A DNA stretch of 64,000 nt from Agelas oroides (lineage: Eukaryota; Porifera; Demospongiae; Agelasida; Agelasidae), in contig OX422194.1 in assembly GCA_949130485.1 (NCBI GenBank), positions 4,352,699 through 4,416,698 of the forward strand. Reading direction: 5' to 3'. A model generated the notes under the pieces. It saw only the letters and a program-made list of their open reading frames with translations, had not been told where the DNA came from and made no database searches. The translations under genes and the position numbers were made by a program. How positions within the stretch are numbered: position 1 is the stretch's first letter; every line of letters starts with the position of its first letter. Below, piece by piece: positions 11,655-25,030 of this stretch.

Positions 11655-13665
11655 TTGTTAAGGTGGCGGTGGAAGTCACTCGGCAGAGGTTAACGAAAAC
11701 ATAAAGCTGGGTTACAGTCAGGACCAGTGTTAGTTTCAGGGTTAGGGTTTGGTTTAGGGCAATCTTGCTTTGCTTAATTTTTAAAAAAGGGTTTTAGTAG
11801 CTTATTAATATATTCATGACCCAAAATTGCCACTCGATGGATGCATCTACATGCTCACTGTAGGTAGCGTCCTAACCACCAATGTATCTCAAATCAGTCT
11901 GTGCCAGCTTTTGTTCAGAACTACTCTCAAAGTCAGGCTAGACTCATGTTTGTCACTACTCTTGGAATGGACAACTTTGACTGCACCAAAATGAATGCAC
12001 ATTTCAAAAAATTTATAAGTTGTCTACGGGAGGGGCTCATTCATGAGTGGAAGCAAGCATTACTAGCCCCACCTCTCCCCTTATGTCGCTAAACAACTCA
12101 CGGCTCTGTTCCACACACAACCACTCTTCAGCTTTCTTGTCTACAGCAACATTGTATCAACGATATATTGCGCATTCTAGTTAAAGCCCAGCCCAGCACT
12201 CGAAGCACCAGGCCACAGTCACCTACTAGGCTTGGCATACGATCGCAAGACCTGGGCCTGCCCAATGAGTACAGTCTTGGCCACTGTGGCGTTTCTGCTG
12301 CTTCTAGACACAAGCTTGCTTTCACAAGCAGGCACTACGCACTACTCACAGCTACTGACACTACAGCACTCTACTAAACTCCTTCTTTTCGATCTAAGCT
12401 TATCTTCAAAGTTCTGACCACCACATGAGGGGTTCTGCCAGGCCACATCTTAATTATAAACTGATTATTGGATGCCAATGCCGACAGGAAATGGGGAAAA
12501 TCCCCAATTTTACGGACAGTGAACGGATGAAGACTCCCAAAACTGACTATTCGCTACAATTTTAACAAGACAAAGAAGTCTATCAGCTTGGATTCCAGGT
12601 TTGTCGACCTTGAAAGTAACAGGGTTCTCTGCCACCTTAAGGTGGCAGGGAACCCTGTGTTTTCAAGGTCAACAAACCTGGAATCCAAGCTGATAGATTT
12701 CTTTGTCTTTGTAAACTTTTAGCGCACAGTCCGTTTTGGGAGACTTCATCCGTTCACTGTCCGTAAAATTGGGGATTTTCCCCATTTCCTGTCGGCATTG
12801 ACATCCAATAATCAGTTTATAATTAGGTAAGTTAAGATGTGGCCTGGCGGAACCCCTCATGTGGTGGTTGGAACTTTGAAGATAAGCTTAGATCGACTTT
12901 AAAAAAAAAAAATTTTAAAAAAAGAAGAAGGAGTTTAGTAGAGTGCTGTAGTGTCAGTAGCTGTGAGTAGTGTAGTGTGAAGTGCCTGCTTGTGAAAGCA
13001 AGCTTGTGTCTAGAAGCAGCAGAAAGGCCACAGTGGCCAAGACTGTACTCATTGGGCAGGCCCAGGTCTTGCGATCGTATGCCAAGCCTAGTAGGTGATC
13101 GTGGCCCGGTGCTTCGAGTGCTGGGCTGGGCTTTAACTAGAATGCGCAATATATCGTTGGTACTACGTTGCCATTGACAGGAAAGCTGAACGGTGTTTGT
13201 GTGTGGAACAGAGCCGTGAGTTGTTTAGCGACATAAGGGGGAGAGGTGTGGCTAGTAATGCTTGCTTTCACTCGTGAATGAGCCCCTCCCATAGACAAGC
13301 TGTGAATTTTTTGAAATGTGCATTCATTTTGGTGCAGTCAAAGTTGTCCATTCCAGGAGTAGTGACAAACATGAGTCTAGCCTGACTTTGGGAGTAGCTC
13401 TGAACAAAAGCTGGCACAGAATGATTTGAGATACATTGGTGGTTAGGACGCTACCTACAGTGAGCATGTAGATGCATCCATCGAGTGGCAATTTTGGCTC
13501 ATGAATATATTAATAAGCTACTAAAACCCATTTTTAAAATTAGGCAACGCAAGATTGCCCTAAACCAAACCCTAACCCTGAAACTAGGAGCAACACTGGT
13601 CCTGACTGTAACCCAGGTTTATGTTTTTGTAACCTCCGCCGAGTGACTTCCCCCGCCACGTTAAG
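11655..13665. mobile_element. 2-kb palindrome: two TTAA-bounded elements in inverted orientation
   Basis: 11655-12637 and 12641-13665 are near-complete reverse complements. The outer ends read TTAAGGTGGCGGTGGAAGTC (left) and, reversed, TTAACGTGGCGGGGGAAGTC (right). The exact centre reads CTGCCACCTTAAGGTGGCAG. So the inner ends also start TTAAGGTGGC, and each arm looks like a unit of about 980 bp with short inverted ends. TTAA targets are typical of piggyBac-like elements, hence a piggyBac-type MITE pair is inferred. The arms differ by scattered substitutions and an A/T-rich insertion near 12900. No transposase is encoded; open frames in the arms are mirror images. Confidence 0.75.
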
Positions 13666-13808
13666 TGCATACACTTATATCTCCACAGGAAGGAAATGAG
13701 CACCTATACGTAACAGCAAAATGCACCTAACAGCGAGGTGCATTCAGTGTGTGCTACCTTTAGAAATATTATGCACTGACCGCACCAAACCAGCACTTAG
13801 TAGCAAAT

Positions 13809-16800
13809 ATGCACTTAACAACACGTGAGTATGGTATTTTGCTTGTGAACTGTTGCCATTCTGTTTGTACTTCCTCTGTTTCTGCACCAAAGGCTCCTTC
13901 TACCATGCAAAGCAAAGCTGAGTGTCTTTCATGTACTGATGGCTCTGGCAACACTCTCTTGCACATTGCTGCTAAACGAAACAATGTTGATGATGTAAGC
14001 CTCTTGTTAGAAAAAGGAGCTGACCGTAACCATAAAAATCATGCAGGAAAAACTCCTCTTCACCTTGCTTCAGCAAGTGGACGCATTGAGTAAGTAACTC
14101 TGTTGTGATTATAAACTATTTATTTTTGATTAGAACTGTTATTATAATTAGAAAATGACTCCACTACTATGGCTGCTAAACAAAACATCATGGATGCTCT
14201 GAAACTTTTAGTGAAGAAGGATGTTGATTGATAACGTTAGAAGAAGCAGCAAGATCATTAAGCATATTTTACTTTTCTCCTCTTCCCTTGTGTTCAGGAA
14301 TGTCCAAGCGTTACTGGGGAAGGACACCTGCAACGTTTCACCTGAAGACAATGATGGAATGACTCCCCTGCACAGTGCTTGTCAAAATGGACACACAAGA
14401 ATAGCAGAACTGTTACTTAATAGGGGAGCTGATATTGACCACAAGAATCCTCAGAGAAGCGCATGTACACCACTTAATGCTGCCATCAGAGAGAAGCGCG
14501 ATGAAATTGTTAAGCTGTTACACTCAAAGTAAGTCAACCATGCAATAACTGAGGTTTTTGATTTGGCTTGTGAGTTTGTAGTCTAATTTTAGAGGTACAA
14601 TTTTTATTTTTCCTTTTTCTACACCAGGGGTGCCAGCTTCCTTAGCTCCTTCATTAATGCAAAAACACAAGAAGAAGCAACAGCAATGATTAAAACCTTT
14701 GGTGGTGATGCAATAAAGAACGTTGTATCTGAAGCGGCTAAAGTTGGAGGACAGAAATCTCTGAAATTTCTAAAAGTGAGTTTCTGAACATAGATATTTA
14801 GGCATATAAGGAGGTAATTAAGGAGTTTTGAAATTCTTGGCAGATGTAAAATTCCGAGTCTTGACTATGGACTTCATTTGCCTCCATTTAGTCACACACA
14901 AAAGTCCATTAGCATATGTGAACATCCCGTGTAGAAATCGAAGATTATTCCATCGCGAATTTCGATCGCATCACTGCATTCAAAGCGCCGTATTCCTGAA
15001 CTTCCGTCAAGGCCGGGACACATACGCACTTCATATACTCATTAGATATTCATACATCTATGAAGCACGTATGAGCCCTGCCCTTAACGGAAGTTCAGCG
15101 ATACGGCGCAATACACAACGGAATAATCTTTGATTTCTACACAGGACTGTCATTTTCTACCTCACCCAAATTGTTATCAGTAGATGTAAAGAGAGACAAC
15201 CGATTGTCTTTTCAGACTCGAGTCGTGAGTCCAGCGTTTCAACTTTCTAAAGTTTTGTCTATTCTACCAGATATTAGCTGACTGTACAGGAACCAAGTAC
15301 CTCGTCGACCCTGTTGATTCTGACAACAACACTCCACTCCATCTTGCTGCCATGCATGGACACCATGAGGTCGTCAAGATTCTTACTGGAGCAAAACCTA
15401 AGGTGAATGCTTGCCACTTCTGTTTTGTACCATAATGGTCCAACTGTTATAATGTGAATGTCAGTAAACAAACTCCCATTCTTACCTCACTAGAGAGACG
15501 GAATCCTATCGCACTTGTGGGGAGACCAAGAGATCCAAGTTGATGCTAAGAACAGACATTCTGAAACTCCCCTACACCTGGCTGCTGGGAAAGGACATTT
15601 ACGGTAAGCACTAAATTGTTACTACACAATTCAGTTGAGCAAGCATTGTAGTTATACATTAATGTGAATCAATGCAAAATGGTTTAGTATCTTTGAGCTA
15701 GAATGCCATAGCACTTTACACCTATTGGAGTTTTGAGAAGCACAGAAGGATAAAGTAGTTTTGCATAAATAGAAGAAGCTAATGCAGTCCATACTCACTA
15801 GCTACACCACAGTCATGGTAGTGAGTGCCGTTCCAAGTGTTGTGTGGCATCAGAAATTGACTTCAAAGGCTGGCAGCTCAATAGAATGTTGCTGTCAACA
15901 CCACCATGGTCATGGATTAGAGGGCATTGTGCAGCTGTCAACATACATGGGCACTCTTTCATGGTTAATAGTAGAAACACGTTAATAGTAGAAACACTTG
16001 AAAGAGTGCCCACCCTCCTCTTTGGCAAACTTGTAAGGTGCTCCACCTTATTGACGAAACTAAAGGTTGCAAAGTTCAGCCAGGTTTCCAGTTCAGTCCA
16101 GCTCTGAGAGAGTGAGAATCAGTTGGAATTTGGCTGAGGCCTCTAGGCAATGCTGCTTATGTACCTTGTCTTCCGCTCCTCTGCCAGGGTCCAAGTGGCT
16201 TAATGAATGGTAAGAGCGTCTGACTAGTATTCAGAAGGTCTTGGGTTCGAATCCCAGATGTATCCCGGATTTTTTTCCGCGGATGTATTTCTCCCTCTCT
16301 CAGCAAAAACATCAGTATACATGAATGATGATGTAGCAGAAGTAAGCGACTTCGACCCCTGAGCATTACTGTAGTCTCAATTAATAATTGAAAGTACTTT
16401 GTATGGGTATTTATACAATGCTTTGAGCTCGCAAAGCAGCTATTTTCTTCAGTCAGTGGTGAGGAACAGTAGGCCAATTAGAATTTAGGGTTACTGGTAG
16501 TGGAAGTTTACTTCACTCTTCAAAGAGAGCTTTATCCTATATTGTGTGCTCTTTTTACTTACCACCACTTTATGAAACTTGCAATAGCAGCATAAAACCA
16601 TAGGTCAAAGCTTCCACAATCAGCTGATTCACTTTATAATTCATATTCTCTTTTCATCTCAGTGTTGTGCAGCATTTGGTTAGCCACAATCCTAAACTGA
16701 TGAAATGTCAAGATAGTGAAGGAAGAACACCACTGCACACTGCTTGTCAACATGGGCAAATGGAAGTTGTGAGGATTTATATCCAGAATTTGAAATCGGT

Positions 16801-19800
16801 TGCTAATACAAATTTACTCGAAGTCACTGATGCAAATGGGAACACCCCTCTACACCTTGCCCCTGAGGGAGAAAGCAAAGCTGTGGTGAAACTGTTGGTT
16901 GATCATCGCGCTAGTATTATTGCAACGAACAGTAAAGGAGAGACTCCTGTACACACTGCTGCTCAACACGAGTCAGTTGAGATTATGGAACTGCTTCTGG
17001 ACAAAGGTGGCAACACAGTGATTGAACTGAAGGATCACCGTGGATGTACACCACTTCACCATGCCGCAGAAAACAACCAGTCAGAGATGATCACATTTCT
17101 GCATCAGCGGTGAGCTTAGTATATATATACCTCTGATTTATGCAGTGTAGTCACATTAAATAAAAATCTTACACTTGCACAAGTGTGTTTCTTAACTCAG
17201 GTCGATTTAGGCAGTTCCGAAAATGTATTATTCAAAGTGTTGCCATAGTTTGCAAAAGTAAGCTTCTTAGCTTTGCTAGTGTTATTCTGGCTGTTAGTCC
17301 GAATTATTTAATTAGCACTTTAAATACTAAATTATATCCCCTAAAGGTCTTGTTCAGACTAGTCCCACCTTCTTTCACCTGTATTTCCACTTCTGCCAGG
17401 AGTTAGCCCAAGAAACTTGATCCACAGTTAAAATTAAACAACGGATAACTATTTTGCCGCCTCCTCCAAAAACGAAAGACTAAAGTTCTTGCCTTTCCAT
17501 TCTCCTTGCCTACGAGCCCATACCATTCTGCAGCAGTAGCCAAACTTGACTAGCGACGCGATATAATACATGATTATCATAATTGTCCGCTAGTAGAATC
17601 TTTTTTTTCCGAGGATAGGTGCTTGAACAGATGTAGTATTTCGCTTGCTAAATCCCGGGTAGAAGACTGTTTGGAGTTGAATTTCAAGTATGTTGATTAT
17701 CAAACGTTAGCCCACCTATCCTACAGTTCTGATATCTGCTGGACCTCTGCACACACAACAAGAGCACAATGTTTCTTAAGTGTCCAAGCATCAATTAGTG
17801 ACTATACATCAGTAAGCACTTGGCATCCTTTTGTATAGAGTAGACCTTTCTTGGGAGTTATTCATCCACTGGTCAGAGCAAAAGGTGTTTTCTTGTAGCT
17901 TAAAAGGTATGCAGTACTGGTAAAAACGCATGTGCTAAATACTTCTGCATAGGGGCATTTCCACAGTTGTTTATCATTCCACGTGCAACAGGGCCATACA
18001 TAATTTTTTTCCATGTGGGGGGGCATTGTCATTAGCTGAAGTAGAGAACATGGCCACCTTGGAGTCATTCACTCTAGGGGGTTGAAAATTTGGGTAATTT
18101 TAGGTGTTCTGAGGCGCATTCTGGTGCATTCTGAGGCATACACAGAGCTTCTTCAGAAGAGGCTCATCATCAAAATCATCATTGCTTGCTGAGCTATCTC
18201 CATCGGCTAGGGTCTATACTATAGGTCTATTATCTATGCCTATACCATAGCACTGGTATGCATGCACAAGATCAACACATGCACGCACAATGCATGCACG
18301 TATAGCTGACTGGTGATAGTATGCATTATTAGGATTTGAAAGCCACTGCATAGTCACCACTATAGGCTCTCAACAGTCCAGCTAGCTTAGACCCAATAAA
18401 CCACAGCACGGATCGCTTTCAGTATAGCACACGGGGCATACTCGAAGTGATCCGCGCTGGGGTTGGTGGGTCTGGCTTGCGAGACTAGCAAACAGTAACA
18501 CAGCCATCGGTAAGCACGGTCAGCAAGTGCAGGATTGATTAACTCAAATTCTCTGGGGGGGGGAGGGGGGGACTAGTTGCCCCCCCCCCCCCCCCCCTGC
18601 CCCTATGTAGGGTTCACGATCCAAAAAATTTTTGCTTCATATAATGTTCCAAAAGTAACTGCCAGCACTACCCACCAGGTACTGTTTTCAGATCGCACAG
18701 TAACTTTTTCCAAGTCTTCTTCACTTCGCAGTAAACGCACGTGCAATAGTTTGTGAAGATGCCCACTTATTGGGATACGTGTTTCCTGTGATGCACAGTA
18801 CAGAGATGGGTACTTAGTGCTAATTTCTGTGTACTAAGCGAGAAGGAGGACGAGAAAGGTGATAATCCCCGGTTACTCTACACACTACTTTCAAAAAGGT
18901 TTTGTCTTCACAAACTTCCACTCTCCATTGAGTGGATGATACACATATTAGACATGAACAGTGCCTGCATAAATAAATACAATATGTTGATTTAGGCATG
19001 AAAAGTAATTTGAACAGCACATTCAAGATCAGGAAAGAGTGCCTGCTGCAACAGAACTCCAGGAACCAATATTCTTGCTGTAGCCACCTACAAGGTATAA
19101 ATAAGATAGTAAGTCTTATAAACTACATAGTACTCTTACATTTTCTACTACATTCATGCAGTCTAACCAGATGCATGACCAGCCATATACAGTCAGCTAT
19201 TGAGGCGTAAGTTCTACTGAATCCCTCAGTCATGCACTTTACTGGAAACTTGTACAAGCTAGTCCCATCGAACAGGCTGGAATGTCTAGTGACTGGACAT
19301 CTCGTCCATCCATGTACTCAAAGCACTTGAACAATATCCAACCTTTGCTACTGGAAACATACTACAAACATCAAAAGTACATCATTTAGTACTAAAAGTA
19401 CCGTTGAGCGTCACAGAAGTGCATATCATACAAAACAACCCTTCACTGACTTCAGTGAAGGCCATACGCATTCAGGAATCAAAGGTATGAAAATTTAGGT
19501 GACTTTTGTAATAGTAGAGGCATCAAACTACCCTTGTTGTAAAGGTCCCCACGGACTGAAACTGCTGATACCACACGCAAGTGAATCTATGCAGAACTTG
19601 TGTACAAGCGGCGTCCCCGCCCCTTTTCCCATGCATTAAGTACAGAAAATATAGGGTATCTCGTTCAGGTGACTTTTCAAGTGACACACAAAATCAACCA
19701 CGCTCAAAAGTAAGCTTAGGCTTGCTACAGTTTATATCAAAGTAGCGCAGGATCAAACTCACTTGGGATCGGAATCCCGTAGGAACCACCACAGCTCCGG

Positions 19801-22800
19801 AAATTGACGCAGTAGGTCGGCAGTCACTTTTACTCTTGAAAAATCATCACAAATGTTCTCCAAGGTTGACTAAACAACAGCAACTTTCTGCGCTTTGGCT
19901 AGCTATAGCTTAGAGAAACATGTGAGCCTTGAAAAGTTTCGTGACCAAAATTTGACCGGGAACGAAAATTTTTCATTACGTCACTGCCAGCAAACGTACA
20001 GCTCCAGTCAATGCACTGTGCACTGACGATTAGGACTTGAGTACAATGTTTCACCGAGCGCATGAAATCGTTCATTGCAGTGCTTTCGTATTCCAAGTTG
20101 CGAACCCTACCCTATGCTAGGTATGGCACTGTGCAATGAGTATCATATGAGTGGGTGAAGACTCACTTAGCTACAATTTGTGTGGGTTGGGAATTGTCAG
20201 TGAGAGTGGAATGTCTGTATACAAGAGACACATGACATGAAACAGTAATAGATTCTATATATTTCTCCTACAGTGGAGCAAACGTTACCCAGGTTTGAAT
20301 GCTGGGTAGATCTCAATTTTCTTCCTGCACCTAAATTAGCGCTCGAAAGCTGATATGTATGTACTCTTAATGGCACTATAACCAATTTCCTTCTACAGTG
20401 GGGCAAACATTTATGCAGAAGACCAAACTTTGTGCATTCCAGTTCTGACTGCTGCAGCTCATAAGAAAGCTGAAGCCTTCCACTGCCTAATGAAATTAAT
20501 GGATCTCAAAGATGAGCAGAGGAATCCCATATTCAAAGTACTCCATGTGAAAAAGCATCAAGCAGAGACCTTGAAAGTAAGTCTCCATAGTCTCAAGATT
20601 AGCATGATTTGGTCATTGTTATATCTCAATTTTTCTTCCAACAGTTCCTCATTGCTGACAAAAAGTGGGGGTCCACATTGATCAAGTCCACTGACACCCT
20701 TAAGAATAGTGCACTACATGTCGCTGCAAGTGAGAATAACCTATCAGCTGTGACAGTCCTGGTAGAGAAAAAGGTTGAATGTCACGGTAAAAATGTGGCT
20801 GAAAAGACCCCAATGCACCTTGCAGCAGAAAAGGGCCATCAAGAGTGAGTAGCCCTAAAGTTGAGTACTAACTTTTATGCACAGTATAAACACAGCATAT
20901 AGGTGCTTGATTTAAGCCGTCATGAAATTTAAATGTGTTTTATCAATCTATTCTAGAATTGTACAGAAACTGCTTGACTCCAATCCATCATTGTTGAAGG
21001 AAGTAGACAATGAGGGGAAGAGTCCGCTCCATCTGGCTTGCCAACGTGGACACCACATGGTTGTTCAACGTATTCTTCAGTCACACCAGTATTCAAAGGA
21101 TGTATTGGAAGCCGGTGATAAAAAGGGGAACACCCCACTACATCTTGCCTGCATGGGAGGAAAGAAGAGTATTGTGGAAGAGCTCAATATGAAAGGGGCA
21201 AATCCCAAAACTACCAATGTGGACAGGAGAACTCCACTCCACCTTGCTGCCAAAAACAACCGAGTGGATGTAATTGAATACCTTTTCAAGTACGTTGAGC
21301 CTGAAAATAAGCAAGCATTTTCAACTTTTGACGTTTTCATTTGCATTCACACACTCAGGTTAGGTAAGTCTGGGTTCAGTAGAAAGCTGCTGTGTTCCAA
21401 GTTGATTAAATCTTGGACATTTAGCTGCCTTTATAGATACGTAATGATTATAGTATCATTCACTTTATCATCTATAAATCCTTTGCCAATGGAAACACTA
21501 AATGGTTGATATTGCCATGATAGTTTGCTGCTGATAGTCTAGTGAATCTGAAACAAACTGACTTTTCCTTAATACTTAGAAAGTTCTAAAACATCAACAT
21601 ACAGCATAAATACTGTGTATCTTTTTTGTTTTAGTATTGTGGAAGAACCTCAAATGACAAAGGAAATGCCAAGAGACATATGGTGTATGACTCCACTACA
21701 CATTGCCTGTCAGGAAGGGCACCATAAAGTTGTTATGGTACTTCAGCATCATTTGAGTGTAGAGGATATAAGAGCAAAAGACATGGAAGAAAATACTGCA
21801 CTGCATCTTGCTTGTGAGGGTGGTAAAAAGGATATCGTGCAGCTGCTTTTGGATAAGGGAATTGGTGTTGGAGAACTGATGAATGAAAGAAATGTGCGAG
21901 GTGAAGCTCCAATCCACTTTGCTGCCCGTGATGGGTATAAAGATATAGTTGAAGTACTTCTGAGCAAAGATGGTATACTTGACATATTACAAGACAATCG
22001 TGGGTTTACCCCACTTCACCACGCTGCTAGAAATAACCAGGAGAAAGTGATTGAATTTCTTTGTGAGCGGTAAGCTGACATGCTATTGTTATATTTTGAT
22101 TTGTCATTATTGAATGGCTTAATATCTTGACACAGCAACCCAGACCTGATCAACTGCGAGGATTCCAATTCCCACACGCCCATTCTTACAGCAGCAGCAA
22201 GATTAAAAGTGAAAGCTTTCCAGTGCCTGATGAAGTATCATGAGCATTGTAAAGAAAATCCAGTGTTCAAAGCCCTGGAGTCTAAAGAAAACCCAGTTGC
22301 CATTTTAAAGGTACAAGAATTCCCAGTCCCAAAAAGCTAGTCTCCACTTCAAAATTGATGATCTTCATTCTTTTTGTGTAGGTGATGATTGAAGATCCTA
22401 AGTGGGGTTCTAAACTTCGCCGTGATACTGATGATGATGCCAACACTCCACTGCATGTTGCAGCAAAACGTGGCAATCTTGCTGCAGTCAAAGTTTTACT
22501 GGAAGTAGACTTCTTTAGCTCTGAGATGAATCCTGTGAACAAAAGTGGTGAAACTCCCATGCATATGGCTGCAGAAGGAGGACATGTACAGTGAGTAACC
22601 TGACATACAGTTTTCCTGTTGTGATTTTAGGAGTCCGGCAATGTAGACATTGGACTGAATATATCTTCTCTTCTTTTGTAGTGTTGTAAGAGAGCTGATC
22701 AATTACCAGTCAAGGACAAAGGAGTTTAAAGATGAAGGCATGAACACTCCCCTCCACTTGGCCTGCAGGAATGGACACCTTGAAGTTGCCAGAATGCTCC

Positions 22801-25030
22801 TAGCTCCTCACCTACTATCAGAGAAGTATGTTATTATCTCTTCTTCTCCCCCCCCCCCCCCCCCCCAACATTCAAAAATTACACCCCAAGTGGAAAGGGG
22901 AAAAAATGTATAGTAAGCAGTGAATAAAAAGCCACAAAAATGCACTGTGTGCCCAATTTTTTGTGTTTCTTTACCAGCCTGAGAGTACTTACTGAAGTTT
23001 GACACCACAGCTTGAAACATTTTTGATTGAAGTATCTACTGTGAAAGCGCTAAGGTTGAGAGCTAATCCACTACTTGTCGATGCAAAACTGCCATGCCAG
23101 AGTGAATAAGGTGATGGAGTGAATCTATTCGCCATGACTGTGATCAAACAGAGAAGGCCGTCATAGGCCATGTTTCAAAAATTTCATTCACGCTAAAACA
23201 CTGAGGCAGCTCGATAATTCAGAAGGACATTCCAAATCAATAATGTAATGGTACAACTAAGTATCACTGACGTGCAAGATGTGCATTGTACTATAACGGA
23301 AGAAAACTTGCGCAAATTGCTAGAAAGTGGGTTTTCATGGGGAAAAGTTTAGCAAATTGGAGGAACCCGATTAAACACACCTAATGTTGGCGTGTGAATG
23401 TGACTAGTAACTTAGTATGGCCTGCATCACCTATGTGGAATCCGAGGCTACCATGTACGTCTGGAGGAATGTTATTGTTGGTAAATTTTGCCTGACCAGT
23501 GAGAGGGAGAAAACACTCAACAAGGCCCTAGTCTCTCACAAAGTGAAACTACACAATTCCTACATTATGGCAGAAATGGGAGGCAACACTTGCAACAAGT
23601 AAAACCACGGACAGTGGAAATCTGACTTTGGTAGTACAAAATCAGCATACCAAGGCTATGACAAGTGGAGAATAGAATTTATACTATTAAAGCAGAGTTC
23701 ACTGGTGATTCTGGCAGAATTGTGCGGAGAAACTTTTCCCACACAAATTGCACAGATGAAACACAAATGAATCTAAAGAAGTCAACGATGTGGAGCTGAA
23801 GTACATATGTGGCAGTCCCGTGTAGAAATCAAGGGTTATTCTGTCACGTATTTCGATCACATCGCTGTGTTTGAAGCGCCATATCGCAGAACTTCCGTTA
23901 AGGGCGGGGCTCATACGTGCTTCGTAGATGCATGAATATCTAATTCTACATGGGACTGCCACATATGCATAGTGTGATTCATACTTGATAATTTTACAAC
24001 AATATATTTCTATTAGTAATTCAAAATTTTGGCACCTTTATGCAAAACTTCTACATGACTCTTGCATGTACAACCAAAAATTGAGGGAACTCTTCACATA
24101 ACATGCAAATCCCCTCTATGATCTCTGCATGGCCCAACTCAGTTATGCTTTAATAACAAATATTTAGCAATAGTACTCAAACCAGCACTTAACAACACGT
24201 GAGTACAGCATTTTTTTGTTTGTTTGTTTTATGCATGGTCTTCTCCCTCCCTATAGAAGTAGATTTACAGGTTGTACAGTCATCAAGATTAGGTTTAGGC
24301 TTTATCATTGAACACTAAGGGTCCTATAGTCTTGATTGGTGATTCACTATATTGAAGAAGCACTCGAATTGTGCCCTTGGCCTATCTGGAAATAAGTATT
24401 TCAGTCAAGTTAATGATTTTAATGCCTTTGTTATGAAACTAATTTTCAAGAAATGCTTGTTGCCACTTTCTTCAGTGTATAAACCCACGTAAGTGATGAG
24501 AGTTATCTTTTCCTGTATAGAAATGACCAAGGAAACACCCCACTTCACCTGGCCTGCATGAGGAAGGGGAATATTGGAATAGTGAAAGAGCTAATTGCAG
24601 CAGTTGATTCTGATGTTAAAGGCCTCCTGAATGAAAGGTATGTTTTATAATGATAGGCAGATAGTTGCTCTGTGATTTTATGAACATGAATTTAATTCCA
24701 ACCTATTCTATGATGTCTGTGATTTTGATTCCAATTGGAATTTAAGGTGTGATCTACATCTTCCTTTCTTATCTATTTCTTACTTGTATCTACGTTTGAT
24801 ATTGATTTAAGTGATGCATAATGATCAATTTGTATCTGACTCTGATTTAGGAATGCCAAAAACCAGACCCCACTTGATCTGGCTTACCAGGAGGAAGACT
24901 CCGATATCAGTATTGTTCAGTACCTAATTGGAAAAGGAGCAAATGTTGGCTTGAAACCAGTATTTGAGGGATTATCTGAAGCTCGCCCTGACTTTAACTT
25001 CCTTGACTTGGCCATTGAAAGGAAACACAG
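13809..25030 (+). CDS. TRPA copy B, ankyrin-repeat exons (15 exons)
   Basis: The exons encode about 26 ankyrin repeats recognised by TPLH-type turns: NTLLHIAA, KTPLHLAS, MTPLHSAC, ETPLHLAA, RTPLHTAC, ETPVHTAA, CTPLHHAA, NSALHVAA, KTPMHLAA, SPLHLAC, EAPIHFAA, FTPLHHAA, NTPLHVAA, ETPMHMAA, QTPLDLAY and others. In TRPA channels this N-terminal array is cytoplasmic and couples stimuli to the pore. The exons form a repeated cassette: 20399 resembles 22136 (both end in CLMK followed by a charged segment), 15271 resembles 20645 and 22382, and 16663 resembles 20957 and 21635. The cassette keeps the phases 2-0-2-2, so exon blocks could be duplicated without breaking the frame. Confidence 0.88.

Noticed and set aside
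12128..13177. Similar 60-105-codon frames on both strands (RSQDLGLPNEYSLGHCG)
   Set aside because: Mirror-image reading of the palindrome arms; not a gene family that I recognise.
16189..16265. Functional tRNA-Thr
   Set aside because: The acceptor stem does not pair (only two of seven positions could).
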